64,000 nt of DNA from Lachnospiraceae bacterium. GTDB lineage: Bacteria > Bacillota > Clostridia > Lachnospirales > Lachnospiraceae. The notes beneath the pieces are model-generated. The model saw only the letters and a list, made by a program, of their open reading frames with translations. It had not been told where the DNA came from and did not search any database. The stretch is taken from NCBI GenBank assembly GCA_017513125.1, contig JAFWDI010000007.1:62001-126000 (forward strand), in the 5' to 3' direction. Positions 47,171 to 56,633 of this stretch are shown one piece after another. The position numbers and the translations under genes are program-made. The first letter of the stretch is position 1, and every line of letters begins with the position of its first letter.

Positions 47171-48307
47171 TCATACGATCATGATTCCTGCGGATCGTTC
47201 CGGTTTGCGGGAAAGCGCTTCGTCACGATACTTCAGAAGACGTACGGCGCGCCAGAGATCGGAAGCGAAGAGGTTTCCTTCCAGAAGCGCGAGATCGCTC
47301 ACGGACAGCTGCGTTTCCGCATCGGACAGTTTCAGGAGGACAGGACCGGGGAAAACCGCGGAAAGCTGACCGATCAGATGTTTCGCATCTTTCCGGTATC
47401 CCAGAACACGCAGATAAGAAGCGTAACCGCATTCGGATGCATGCCTGACCTGATCAGAAGTGATTCCCAGAAGGATATGCGTCAATGCACGGTCCACTCT
47501 GGTGCGAGTATAGGCTTTCGTTTTAACAGCGGCAGCGAGCTCTTCAAAGTCGGTATGCGTGACCGAGAGCTTCCGGATACGTGACGCCAGATCTGCATCC
47601 ACATCCTCGAAAATCGTAAGATCCCCGGCCGTCAGGAGCTTCTCGGCGAGAACGGAGGAAAAGTCGCTGCTCCTGAGTCCCCGCCCGCCTTCCGCAAAAC
47701 GCCGTGCGCGAACGTCGGAGGCACAGACGCCGGGCAGACGCTGAACAGTAAACGCTTCGATCCCGGGAAATGCTTTCAGCGCGCGAAGGTATTCCACCGC
47801 GAGCCGGTCGTTCGGACGTGCGTAGGAAGACGCCAGACCGCTGCCTCCCGGAACGGTCTCCAGCAGCGCCTGTTCGATCGCAGAGGGATAGGAGAGGCCG
47901 GACCGCAACGCTGACCTGACAGCATCGCTGAACTCCGCGGTCTCTTCCGAAAGCACATCCGCCAGGACGGAAAGCGCTTCGATACTGCCGCACTCGGATC
48001 CGAAACACAGGCAGTCGATTCCCGCTTTCGCGAGCAGTGTCACTCCGGCCGATGCGAACGTTCCGGCCGAAGCGGTCGCAAACTGTACCGGCAGCTCCAG
48101 AACACAGCCGCAGCCGGCTTCCAGAGCCGCCCGCGTTCTCGTATATTTATCCTCGATCGCCGGACCGCCGCGCTGAACGAAATCCGGGCTCATGATGCAC
48201 ACGATATCCTCCGCGCCGGTCAGCTTCCCGGCTTCCCGGATCAGATGATCGTGACCTTCATGGAACGGATTAAACTCCGCGATGATTCCGCAAATACTGT
48301 GTTTCAT
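47171..48307 (-). CDS. tmcAL: tRNA(Met) cytidine acetate ligase
   Basis: 378 residues, formerly YlbM. Nucleotidyltransferase HxGH-type motif in GIIAEFNPFHEGHDHLI (about 7-23), then SPDFVQRGGPAI (about 40-51), FGSECG (about 102) and GITSDQVRHA (about 295). The enzyme ligates acetate to the wobble cytidine of elongator tRNA-Met using ATP. It is divergent from rpmF. In Bacillus the order is ylbM-ylbN(yceD)-rpmF; yceD is absent here and the genes diverge. Ends converge with the TlpA-like gene, with no clear terminator in the 14-base gap. Confidence 0.9.
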   Translation of the reverse strand: MKHSICGIIAEFNPFHEGHDHLIREAGKLTGAEDIVCIMSPDFVQRGGPAIEDKYTRTRAALEAGCGCVLELPVQFATASAGTFASAGVTLLAKAGIDCLCFGSECGSIEALSVLADVLSEETAEFSDAVRSALRSGLSYPSAIEQALLETVPGGSGLASSYARPNDRLAVEYLRALKAFPGIEAFTVQRLPGVCASDVRARRFAEGGRGLRSSDFSSVLAEKLLTAGDLTIFEDVDADLASRIRKLSVTHTDFEELAAAVKTKAYTRTRVDRALTHILLGITSDQVRHASECGYASYLRVLGYRKDAKHLIGQLSAVFPGPVLLKLSDAETQLSVSDLALLEGNLFASDLWRAVRLLKYRDEALSRKPERSAGIMIV

Positions 48308-48413
48308 GGCTGCTCCGAATCGTGTACAATGCTTTCTGTCACATCATACCAGAGGAAACCCGCATTTGCAAAAACAGCATTGTAAAAAGCATTCCGAAAA
48401 CACGGGAAAAGTA

Positions 48414-48443
48414 TTGACAAATCACCGGCGGTGTAAGTATAAT
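48414..48443 (+). promoter_or_regulatory. Promoter of rpmF
   Basis: TTGACA at 48414-48419, 18-base spacer, perfect TATAAT at 48438-48443. Confidence 0.82.
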
Positions 48444-48494
48444 TTTGCAGTGCGTGTTCAGCGCGTAATATATGATTGATAGGAGGTGGATGTC

Positions 48495-48677
48495 ATGTCG
48501 ATCTGTCCTAAGAATAAATCTTCGAAGGCGAGAAGGGACAGCCGCAGAGCGAACTGGAAAATGGGCGAAGTGAACCTGATCAAGTGCAGCAAGTGCGGTG
48601 CTCTTATGATGCCTCATCGGGTATGCAAGGCCTGCGGCTCTTATAATAAGCGCGAGATCATTGCCCAGGAGGACTGA
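48495..48677 (+). CDS. rpmF: 50S ribosomal protein L32
   Basis: 60 residues. Family start MSICPKNKSSKARRDSRR and zinc-binding cysteines in CSKCGALMMPHRVCKACG (about 31-48), so it is the zinc-containing form. ATG 48495 is eight bases after GGAGG; the GTG at 48486 lies inside that site. It precedes the fatty-acid gene plsX as in most Firmicutes, but the usual upstream yceD gene is missing. A large terminator-like hairpin follows. Confidence 0.97.
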   Translation: MSICPKNKSSKARRDSRRANWKMGEVNLIKCSKCGALMMPHRVCKACGSYNKREIIAQED

Positions 48678-48716
48678 TCTTTCCGCTTGTTCGGCCGTTC
48701 AGAAGTTTTAATGATT

Positions 48717-48765
48717 GTTGCGGATGGTTTTCGCGTTTTTGCGTGCGGCCATCCGCAACTTGTTG
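48717..48765 (+). terminator. Terminator of rpmF
   Basis: Eleven-base perfect stem GTTGCGGATGG/CCATCCGCAAC (48717-48727 with 48749-48759), 21-base loop, then TTGTTG. A TATAAT at 48766-48771 follows at once and may be the plsX -10, although no good -35 fits. Confidence 0.65.
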
Positions 48766-48803
48766 TATAATCTTATGGAAGTTTACGAGGAGAACCCCTA
48801 TAT

Positions 48804-49826
48804 ATGCCCGATAATGCGAAGACCATCAACATCGCTCTCGACGCCATGGGCGGAGATTACGCTCCTGCAGAGCCGGTGAAGGCCGCTGTACAGGCAGCGT
48901 CGGAGCTTTCCGACGCCAGAATCATTCTGGTCGGCCCGGAAGAACTGCTTAAAAAGGAGCTGTCCGCGTATTCCTTTCCCGCGGACCGCATCCTGATCAG
49001 GAACGCGACCGAAGTCATATCTCCGGAGGAAAGCCCGGTATCGGCATTGCGCGCGAAAAAAGATTCGACGATCGTCGTCGGATGCAGGATGGTCCGCACC
49101 GGCGAAGCCGACGTGTTCGTCTCTGCGGGCAGCACCGGCGCGCTCGTCGCAGGCGGCTCGCTGGTGGTGGGACGTCTGAAAGGCGTCGAGCGCACGCCGA
49201 TCGCTTTCGAACTTCCGACCGCAGGCGGAACCGGTCTGGTCCTGGACTGCGGCGCGAACGTCGACCCGAAGCCTACGATGCTGGTACAGTTTGCACGCAT
49301 GGGTTCTCTTTACATGAAACACATGCGCGGAAAGGAAAACCCCACTGTGGGCCTGGTAAATATCGGCACGGAGGACGAAAAAGGAAACGCACTCACGAAG
49401 GCGGCTCATGAGCTTCTGAAGGAGTGCACCGACCTGAATTATATCGGTTACGTAGAGTCGCGCGATATTCCGCTCGACGGAGCCGATGTGACCGTCTGCG
49501 ACGCCTTTACGGGAAATATTATCTTAAAACTCTACGAGGGCATGGGAAAACTGATGCTGAACGCGCTGAAGGACGTGCTGATGAGCAGTACGAAGACGAA
49601 GATCGGCGCGCTTCTGATAAAGGACAGCCTTCAGAAGACGATGAAGCGCTTCGATTACAAGGTCTACGGCGGAGCCCCGCTTCTGGGCGCCAAGGGCCTG
49701 GTCCTGAAAACTCACGGTAATTCGGACGCCGGCAGTTTCTATAACACGATCATTCAGGGACATGATTTTTCGGTACGCGGGGTAAATGATCAGATCGCGC
49801 AGGCGTTCCTCACGCTGCAGGAGTAA
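48804..49826 (+). CDS. plsX: Phosphate acyltransferase PlsX
   Basis: 340 residues. Motifs ALDAMGGDYAP (about 11-21), SAGSTGALVAGG (about 108-119), DCGANVD (about 150-156), NIGTEDEKG (about 190-198) and GGAPLLGAKG (about 290). PlsX makes acyl-phosphate from acyl-ACP for PlsY, whose gene is at 60251. Followed by an ACP-like gene, rnc, smc and ftsY, the classical Firmicutes order. GAGGAG precedes the ATG. Confidence 0.97.
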   Translation: MPDNAKTINIALDAMGGDYAPAEPVKAAVQAASELSDARIILVGPEELLKKELSAYSFPADRILIRNATEVISPEESPVSALRAKKDSTIVVGCRMVRTGEADVFVSAGSTGALVAGGSLVVGRLKGVERTPIAFELPTAGGTGLVLDCGANVDPKPTMLVQFARMGSLYMKHMRGKENPTVGLVNIGTEDEKGNALTKAAHELLKECTDLNYIGYVESRDIPLDGADVTVCDAFTGNIILKLYEGMGKLMLNALKDVLMSSTKTKIGALLIKDSLQKTMKRFDYKVYGGAPLLGAKGLVLKTHGNSDAGSFYNTIIQGHDFSVRGVNDQIAQAFLTLQE

Positions 49827-49832
49827 GATCTT

Positions 49833-50063
49833 ATGAACACGGAACTTGAGATGATACGAAACATTACCGCGGAAGTCCTGCAGGCCGACCCGGCGCTTAT
49901 CACTCCCGACGCTTCGTTCCGGCACGATCTGTTTCTGTATTCCACGGACATCCAGGCTCTGATTCTGTATGCGGAAACCGAGTTTGACGTGCGGATCCCG
50001 GATGATCGCGTTACGGATATCGATTCGGTCCGTGATCTCTGGGAAGAGATCAGACAGGCCTGA
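49833..50063 (+). CDS. Acyl-carrier-protein-like protein with altered phosphopantetheine motif
   Basis: 76 residues, in the standard acpP position between plsX and rnc. It aligns with ACP along its whole length (EFDVRIPDD for the family's EFDTEIPDE), but the universally conserved D-S-L around the prosthetic group reads Y-S-T (DLFLYSTDIQ, Ser37). The serine is kept, so modification by a phosphopantetheinyl transferase is possible but its recognition would be changed. It may be a specialised carrier rather than the housekeeping ACP, hence no symbol. ATG lies 6 bases after the plsX stop, with GGAG inside the end of plsX. Confidence 0.8.
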   Translation: MNTELEMIRNITAEVLQADPALITPDASFRHDLFLYSTDIQALILYAETEFDVRIPDDRVTDIDSVRDLWEEIRQA

Positions 50064-50080
50064 CACCCCCTTCACGAGAG

Positions 50081-50782
50081 ATGAATCTGAAAGACTTTGA
50101 AGAAAAGATCGCATACCGCTTTCAGGACAGATCCCTGCTGACCATGGCATTGACCCACCGCTCCTACGCCTTCGAGCACACCGAACAGGGTACGGTTCGT
50201 GCGACGAACGAAAGGCTTGAGTTTCTGGGGGACGCCGTACTGGAGCTGATCAGCAGCGATCTGTTGTTTCGTCTGTATCCGGACCGTGACGAAGGGCAGC
50301 TTTCGAAGCTCCGGGCCGCACTGGTCTGCGAAGCCGCGCTTTCGGAGCGCGCCGCGGATATCGGTCTGGGAGATATGATCCTTCTCGGAAAAGGAGAGGA
50401 ACACTCCGGAGGCAGGAAACGTCCGTCGATCGTTTCGGACGCGATGGAAGCGCTGATCGGTGCGATCTATTCGGACGGAGGTTTTGAGCCTGCGAAAGAG
50501 TTTGTTATGCGGTTCGTTCTGGCGCATCCGGAAGAAGCGGAAACGAACGGCGCCGTATTCGACGGTAAATCGCGGCTTCAGGAGTGGGCCCAGGCACGCG
50601 GCATGAAGCTGGCTTATGAAGTCGTTTCCGAGACCGGACCCGATCATGACAAACGTTTTTCCGTGGAAGTTCTGATAGACGGGAAACCGTTCGCGAAAGG
50701 CACCGGCAGATCGAAAAAGATCGCGGAGCAGGCAGCGGCAGCGAAAGCGCTTCGTACGCTGGAACAGGAAGAGACCAGGTGA
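50081..50782 (+). CDS. rnc: Ribonuclease III
   Basis: 233 residues. RNase III signature NERLEFLGDAVLEL (about 41-54), second metal site DAMEALIGAIY (about 121-131), and a C-terminal double-stranded RNA-binding domain from FDGKSRLQEWAQ (about 158) to the end. It processes rRNA and double-stranded RNA. It starts 17 bases after the ACP-like gene and is followed by smc after 4 bases. Confidence 0.96.
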   Translation: MNLKDFEEKIAYRFQDRSLLTMALTHRSYAFEHTEQGTVRATNERLEFLGDAVLELISSDLLFRLYPDRDEGQLSKLRAALVCEAALSERAADIGLGDMILLGKGEEHSGGRKRPSIVSDAMEALIGAIYSDGGFEPAKEFVMRFVLAHPEEAETNGAVFDGKSRLQEWAQARGMKLAYEVVSETGPDHDKRFSVEVLIDGKPFAKGTGRSKKIAEQAAAAKALRTLEQEETR

Positions 50783-50786
50783 CGGC

Positions 50787-53700
50787 ATGTTTTTGAAAAG
50801 TATCGAGCTGCAGGGATTTAAATCCTTTGCGAAAAAGACGAAACTGGAGTTTGACTCCGGCCTTACCGGCATCGTCGGCCCGAACGGCAGCGGAAAAAGC
50901 AATATCGCGGACGCGGTGCGCTGGGTCCTGGGCGAGATGAGCGCGAAACAGCTGCGCGGCTCGAGCATGCAGGACGTGATCTTTGCGGGAACCGAGAATA
51001 AAAAACCCGTCAGCCACGCATATGTCTGTCTGACTTTTGATAATTCCGACGGCGCGCTGAAGGACAGTCCGCCCGAAGTAAGCGTGGCGCGCAGAGTATA
51101 CCGTTCCGGCGAAAGCGAGTACCTGATGAACGATACCCCCTGCCGCATGCGCGATATCGTCGAACTGTTTTACGACACCGGCATCGGCAGGGAAGGCTAT
51201 TCGATCATCGGCCAGGGTCAGGTCGAAAAGATCCTGAACGGTAAACCCGACGACCGCCGCGAGATGTTCGACGAGGCTGCCGGCATCATGCGTTTCCGCA
51301 AGCGCCGCGAGGCCACCCGCAAAAAGCTCGAGAGCGAGCAGGGTTCGCTCACGCGGGTCAATGACATTATCAGTGAGCTGGAACGTCAGGTGCTTCCTCT
51401 GGAGCGTCAGGCCGGAAAAGCCAGACAGTACCTGAAACTGAAGGAAGAACTGAAAGATTACGATATCCGAAACTTCCGCATCGAGAGCGCACGCTATGAG
51501 CGCGAACTCGATGAGACGACTGCGAACCTCGACAATCTGAACCGTGAGCTGGACAGTGCGCAGGAAACTTCCGCCGTCCTGAAACAGTCCTACGAGGAGG
51601 CCGGCGAGCGTCTGGCAGAACTCGACCTGGAACTGAACATGGTCCGCTCCGAGCGCGAAGAGACCGGCACGCGCCGGGAGACGCTCGAGGGAAACCTGCG
51701 TGTTTTGAAAGAACAGATCCATTCCGGTGAGACTTCCGCGTCCCAGATCGGTGCGCGGAAAGAGGCGATCGCGGAGCGCCGCGAAGCGGCGAAAGCGGAG
51801 CAGGAGAAATTTCAGGAAGAAAAGGGCGTCCTGAACCGCCGTCTGGACACGATCGACGATAAGATGACCGCCGCGAGGGAACGGAGCGAAGCGGCTGAAA
51901 AGGTCCTGGAAGAGATGCGTCAGGAGACGGCCCGTATGCAGAGCCGGATCATCGAGATCATGGGCGAAAAGGCCGACGTCGGCGCGCGAAGACAGCATTT
52001 CGATACACTGCGTGAACAGACCCTCGAGCGGCAGAACCGTCTCGGAGCGGACGTGTCCGCAGCAGACACCCAGCTCGATGCTGAAAAGAAGGAACTGGCG
52101 GACTGGCAGGCGAAACTCGACGGGGTGAACTCGTCTCTGGAAAAGATCGCTGCGGACGCGCAGAAAAACGCGGACGACGTCGAGGACGCCGCGACCCGCG
52201 TCACCGGTCTGAACGATGCGTATGTGAAGATCGCGAATAACGCGAACACCTTCCGCATCCGTCTGGAAAACCTGCAAAATCTCGCGGAGCGCTACGAGGG
52301 CTTCGGCGTGAGCGTGCGTAAGCTCATGGAAGCGAAAAGCGAGTTCCCCGGGATGATCGGGACGGTCGCAGACCTGATCGGTACCGATGCGAAGTATGAG
52401 CTCGCGCTGGAGACCGCTCTCGGCGGATCCCTGCAGAACATCGTGACCGACACGGAGAAGACCGCGAAGGCCTGCATTGAGTATCTGAAGCGCGGCCGTT
52501 TCGGACGTTCCACGTTCCTGCCGCTGGACAGCATCAGCGCGAGACGGCTCTCAAAACGCGAAGCTCTCGACGAGAAAGGAGCCGTCGGACGTGCCAGCGA
52601 TCTGGTCCATGTCGACGCGAAATACCGGGAGCTCGCGGAACATCTGCTGGGGAATGTACTCGTGGTCACGGACATTGACCACGCGCTGGCGATCGCACGC
52701 AAATATCATCACGATCTCCGCATCGTGACACTGGAAGGCGAGCTTTTGAACCGCGGCGGCTCGATCACCGGAGGCGCATATAAAAACAGTTCAAACCTGC
52801 TCGGCCGGAACCGTGAGATCGAAGAGCTGAAAGAAGCTTCGCAGAAAGCCGAAAAGGAACGCGCCGACATCGAAAAAGCCCTGCAGGAAGCCCGAGAGCA
52901 TCAGCAGAGCGTAAAACGCGAGCGGGCGCGCCTGGGACAGGAACGCGAACAGCTCGATAAAGAGAGGATCTCCCTCTCGCGCGGCCTGGAAGCTGCTACC
53001 GAGAAGTTTGAGACGATCTCTGCCCGCCGGAATACCCTTCAGTCCGAGATGCTCGTTCTCGAAGGAAAACTCGAGGAGATCGAGTCACAGGGCGGCCTGA
53101 TCGACGCTTCCGTAAAGCAGAGCGAAGAAGACCGCGAAAAACTCGAAAAAGAGATCGTCGCACTGAATAAAAAGATCGAAAAGCAGGAAGCGAAGTGTGC
53201 GGAGCTGCGCGGCGCGTCCGAGGCATTGACCGTCGAGTTCAATACCTTATCGCAGCGTGACAGTTTCGTCCTCGAAAACCTGATTCGTATCGGAGAGGAC
53301 CTGGAACAGCTGAACCGTGAAGACCGTGAACTGGCCGTGCAGGAAGAAGCGCTTTCCCGTTCCGCCGATGAGAGGAAGGACCTGGTGACCCGCACCGAGA
53401 CGGAGATCGCCGAAGCGTCCGCGGGACTGGAGGTGCTCGACAGCCGCATCGCGGATCTGTCCGAGGAGCGCGCGGCAAAAAGCGCGGACCAGAAGCGTTT
53501 CCTGGACGAAAGAGAATCGGTTTCCGGGAATATATCCCGCATGAGTCAGGAAAAGTTCCGGCTCGAAGTGCAGAAAGATAAAGTCGAGGAAAAAGCAGAG
53601 CGCGCGCTCACCTACCTTTGGGACGAGTACGAACTCACGCCTTCGCAGGTCGCCGAGATTCCCGAGGATGACGAGATATCGGCTTCCGAACTGAGAAAGA

Positions 53701-54326
53701 AGATCCATGAGCTGAAAAGCCAGATCAAAGACCTCGGACCCGTCAATGTCAATGCGATCGAAGACTACGTCGAAGTTTCCGAACGCTATCACTTCATGAA
53801 GGGTCAGCAGGAAGATCTTCTTCGCGCCGAGGAAGCGCTCCGCGGCGTGATCGCCGACCTGGACGAGGGCATGCGGAAGCAGTTTGCCGAGAAGTTCGAG
53901 CAGATCCGCGTCGAGTTCAACCGCGTGTTCCAGGAACTCTTCGGCGGCGGCATGGCCACGATGGAGCTGACGGACTCGGACGACGTGCTTGACGCCGGCA
54001 TCCAGATCATCGTGCAGCCTCCCGGCAAAAAGCTCACGAACCTTATGCAGATGTCCGGCGGTGAGAAGGCATTGACCGCGATATCGATCCTGTTCGCGAT
54101 TCAGAACCTGAAGCCTTCGCCGTTCTGCCTGCTTGATGAGATCGAGGCCAGCCTGGACGACTCGAACGTCGACCGCTTTGCCGAGTATCTGGATAAACTG
54201 TCGCTGCGTTCGCAGTTCATCACGATCACGCACCGCCGCGGCACCATGACCGCTGCGCACAGGCTCTACGGCATCACGATGCAGGAGAAGGGCATTTCGA
54301 CACTGGTCTCGGTGGATCTGACTTAA
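50787..54326 (+). CDS. smc: Chromosome condensation protein SMC
   Basis: 1179 residues, full length. Walker A GPNGSGKSN (about 32-40), first coiled coil (about 170-500), hinge (about 515-660, with FPGMIGTVADLI and GGSLQNIVTD), second coiled coil (about 670-1010), ABC signature QMSGGEKALTAIS (about 1090) and Walker B FCLLDEIEASLDD (about 1113). It forms the condensin-like ring with ScpA and ScpB and organises the chromosome. Located in the rnc-smc-ftsY order, with ftsY 16 bases later. Confidence 0.98.
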   Translation: MFLKSIELQGFKSFAKKTKLEFDSGLTGIVGPNGSGKSNIADAVRWVLGEMSAKQLRGSSMQDVIFAGTENKKPVSHAYVCLTFDNSDGALKDSPPEVSVARRVYRSGESEYLMNDTPCRMRDIVELFYDTGIGREGYSIIGQGQVEKILNGKPDDRREMFDEAAGIMRFRKRREATRKKLESEQGSLTRVNDIISELERQVLPLERQAGKARQYLKLKEELKDYDIRNFRIESARYERELDETTANLDNLNRELDSAQETSAVLKQSYEEAGERLAELDLELNMVRSEREETGTRRETLEGNLRVLKEQIHSGETSASQIGARKEAIAERREAAKAEQEKFQEEKGVLNRRLDTIDDKMTAARERSEAAEKVLEEMRQETARMQSRIIEIMGEKADVGARRQHFDTLREQTLERQNRLGADVSAADTQLDAEKKELADWQAKLDGVNSSLEKIAADAQKNADDVEDAATRVTGLNDAYVKIANNANTFRIRLENLQNLAERYEGFGVSVRKLMEAKSEFPGMIGTVADLIGTDAKYELALETALGGSLQNIVTDTEKTAKACIEYLKRGRFGRSTFLPLDSISARRLSKREALDEKGAVGRASDLVHVDAKYRELAEHLLGNVLVVTDIDHALAIARKYHHDLRIVTLEGELLNRGGSITGGAYKNSSNLLGRNREIEELKEASQKAEKERADIEKALQEAREHQQSVKRERARLGQEREQLDKERISLSRGLEAATEKFETISARRNTLQSEMLVLEGKLEEIESQGGLIDASVKQSEEDREKLEKEIVALNKKIEKQEAKCAELRGASEALTVEFNTLSQRDSFVLENLIRIGEDLEQLNREDRELAVQEEALSRSADERKDLVTRTETEIAEASAGLEVLDSRIADLSEERAAKSADQKRFLDERESVSGNISRMSQEKFRLEVQKDKVEEKAERALTYLWDEYELTPSQVAEIPEDDEISASELRKKIHELKSQIKDLGPVNVNAIEDYVEVSERYHFMKGQQEDLLRAEEALRGVIADLDEGMRKQFAEKFEQIRVEFNRVFQELFGGGMATMELTDSDDVLDAGIQIIVQPPGKKLTNLMQMSGGEKALTAISILFAIQNLKPSPFCLLDEIEASLDDSNVDRFAEYLDKLSLRSQFITITHRRGTMTAAHRLYGITMQEKGISTLVSVDLT

Positions 54327-54342
54327 ACGGACGGAGAGTAAC

Positions 54343-55266
54343 ATGGCAGAAGAAAAAAAGAGCTTCTTTAAACGCCTTTCGGAAGGCCTCACAAAGACGA
54401 GAAACCATATCGCCGCCGGCTTCGACGAGATCTTTCTCGGAACCAGCGGGATCGACGATGATTTTTATGATGACATCGAGGAGCTTTTGATCACGTCCGA
54501 TTTCGGCGTACAGACCACGGAAAAAGTCATCGAAGAGCTGCGGCAGCGTGTTTATGACGGCCACATCACGAAGACCGGGGACTGCCGACAGCTGCTGATC
54601 CGCATTCTGAAGGAGCAGCTGACGCAGGAGGGCGATCTCTATGCGTTCGAGCAGGTGCCTTCGGTGATTCTTCTGGTCGGCGTGAACGGCGCGGGAAAGA
54701 CCACTACCGCCGGAAAGCTCGCGGCGAATTACCGCAATGCCGGAAAACGCGTCCTCCTGGCCGCCGCCGACACTTATCGTGCGGCCGCCACAGATCAGCT
54801 GAAGAAATGGTCCGAGCGTTCGGAAGTTCCGATGATCATGGGCGCGGAAGGGTCGGATCCCGCTTCCGTCGTTTTTGACGCTGCGCACGCTGCGAAGGCA
54901 CGTAAGACCGATCTGCTGATCTGTGACACCGCCGGCCGTCTGCATAATAAAAAGAACCTGATGAACGAGCTGAATAAGATCTTCCGCGTGCTCGAGAAAG
55001 AATATCCTGAGGCGCATCTGGAGACCCTCGTCGTGCTGGACGGGACCACCGGGCAGAACGCCCTCGTCCAGGCGAAGGAATTCGGAGAGAGTACGAAGCT
55101 CGACGGCGCGATCATCACGAAGCTCGACGGGACCGCGAAGGGCGGCATGGCCATGGCGGTGCAGGACGAGCTGAACATCCCGGTTAAATTTATCGGCGTG
55201 GGAGAGCACCTCGAGGATCTGCAGAAGTTCGATCCTGAGGCGTTCGTCGACGCGCTTTTTGCTTAA
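54343..55266 (+). CDS. ftsY: Signal recognition particle receptor FtsY
   Basis: 307 residues, short form without a long acidic A domain. N domain (about 1-90) and G domain with GVNGAGKTTTAGKLA (about 112-126), DTAGRLHNKKNLMNEL (about 195), TKLDGTAKGG (about 258-267) and GVGEHLEDLQKFDPE near the end. It is the membrane-associated SRP-receptor GTPase for co-translational targeting. In many Firmicutes ylxM and ffh follow; here two unknown genes on the opposite strand follow instead. Confidence 0.97.
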   Translation: MAEEKKSFFKRLSEGLTKTRNHIAAGFDEIFLGTSGIDDDFYDDIEELLITSDFGVQTTEKVIEELRQRVYDGHITKTGDCRQLLIRILKEQLTQEGDLYAFEQVPSVILLVGVNGAGKTTTAGKLAANYRNAGKRVLLAAADTYRAAATDQLKKWSERSEVPMIMGAEGSDPASVVFDAAHAAKARKTDLLICDTAGRLHNKKNLMNELNKIFRVLEKEYPEAHLETLVVLDGTTGQNALVQAKEFGESTKLDGAIITKLDGTAKGGMAMAVQDELNIPVKFIGVGEHLEDLQKFDPEAFVDALFA

Positions 55267-55307
55267 CGTATGGTTTAGGGCGGAGGATGCCGGGGCTGCC
55301 GCTCCGG

Positions 55308-56633
55308 TCAATGCCGTTCACGCCCGGTATTCATGATCATTCCGGTTATATTCTGCGTCTGCTGTATCAGCGCCCGAAGCGGAAAACGTCCGCCCGGCGC
55401 CGCGGCAGGCGTTTTTTCACGCAGAGCTCCGAAGAGTTTCCCCGACAGTTTCCCCGGACCGCTGACCTTCCCGGCGCCTTCGCCGGTTCCGCCTCCTCCG
55501 ATTCCCGCGTTTTTATAATATTTCAGGTCCCGGTTCAGTTCGGCTGCGATCGCCTCGTACTCCGTGTTCAGACCGGGACAGCGCAGCGCATCGATCTGCT
55601 CGTAATAGGGATACGGCTGAGGGGTCAGCAGGATCTCTTCCATGGACTTTTCTGAGAGGATCTCTTCGAAAAGGATATACCGGATCGCCTCCAGGTTCGC
55701 CGGATGCATGACCTTTTTGAGCCGCCAGAGGCCGTCCAGTCCCTGCGGCTGCAGCAACATAATCCTGTAGAACGGACGCTTCATCATTTCGTCGAACGTA
55801 AGCCCGAGATCCTCAGAGAAAAAGCGGTAAATATCCCGAACCTTTTTCCGCACCAGGACCATGGACATCGCGAGCCGGTCGGCGGGGCCGTCGCCGGTTC
55901 GAATGCGGCGCTTGTTGTTTTCCCAGGCAAAGAGCAGTGAATTAAAATTCGTGAGCATGGACATTTTTGCCTGGATCTGTATCCCGGCGTCCACGGTCGT
56001 AGACTGTGCGATCTCGGACATATAGGTGACCTCGTCGACCGAAGCGGCATGTGCGTACTTCGCGAAGGTCTCGTTCATCCCGGAAGAGGTAAGCTCGAAA
56101 TTCGGGTCGATCGCTTCGGAAAACTCCTCGACAAGGTCCGTATAGTTCGCTGTAACGAGCTTTACGAGCAGATGCTCGCGCTCGATGATCATCTGTGCCT
56201 CGATCAGGTCATCCGTGCGCTTCTCGACGTCGAAGAGCGCCTGATACGCCCTGGCGGTCCCGGGGCGGTCATAGTTTCGGATCGACTCGTAGACCGCGCG
56301 GTAAGTGTCGATGTATTCGTGTACGGTCGGAAGGCGCTGTTCCTTTGCGGCATTGAACAAACGCGGTGAACCGTCGGCCGTTTCGCGTCCCTCATCGAAA
56401 TCCACATACGCGTTTGCGCCGGCCTGGCATTCGACGTAGAGACTGTTGTATTTCTGCTGAAGCCCGGTACGCGCGAGAACTCCGGCGATATCCATCGTGC
56501 CGGCGTGCTCCTCTGCGGTCTGCCGGAACTCGCGCTCGAACTCCTGTATGCGCGCCGGAAGCGTCCCCTGCGGTCTCATGTCATAGAGAAGCTTCATATA
56601 AGAGTCAAAGGTGGCTTTCCAGATCATATCCAT
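55308..56633 (-). CDS. Unknown helical protein with glycine-rich tail (distal gene of a coupled pair)
   Basis: 441 residues, not recognised. Predicted almost wholly helical from 1 to about 365, with several tyrosine- and charge-rich helices and LRCPGLNTEYEAIAAELN near the end. A low-complexity glycine linker follows (about 375-400) and then a short basic end. No signal peptide, membrane span, Walker or metal motif is visible. Its ATG overlaps the stop of the upstream gene (TGATG) and has AAGGAGG ahead, so the two proteins are translationally coupled and probably work together. Codon use is like the neighbours, so recent import is not indicated. It converges with ftsY. Confidence 0.7.
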   Translation of the reverse strand: MDMIWKATFDSYMKLLYDMRPQGTLPARIQEFEREFRQTAEEHAGTMDIAGVLARTGLQQKYNSLYVECQAGANAYVDFDEGRETADGSPRLFNAAKEQRLPTVHEYIDTYRAVYESIRNYDRPGTARAYQALFDVEKRTDDLIEAQMIIEREHLLVKLVTANYTDLVEEFSEAIDPNFELTSSGMNETFAKYAHAASVDEVTYMSEIAQSTTVDAGIQIQAKMSMLTNFNSLLFAWENNKRRIRTGDGPADRLAMSMVLVRKKVRDIYRFFSEDLGLTFDEMMKRPFYRIMLLQPQGLDGLWRLKKVMHPANLEAIRYILFEEILSEKSMEEILLTPQPYPYYEQIDALRCPGLNTEYEAIAAELNRDLKYYKNAGIGGGGTGEGAGKVSGPGKLSGKLFGALREKTPAAAPGGRFPLRALIQQTQNITGMIMNTGRERH

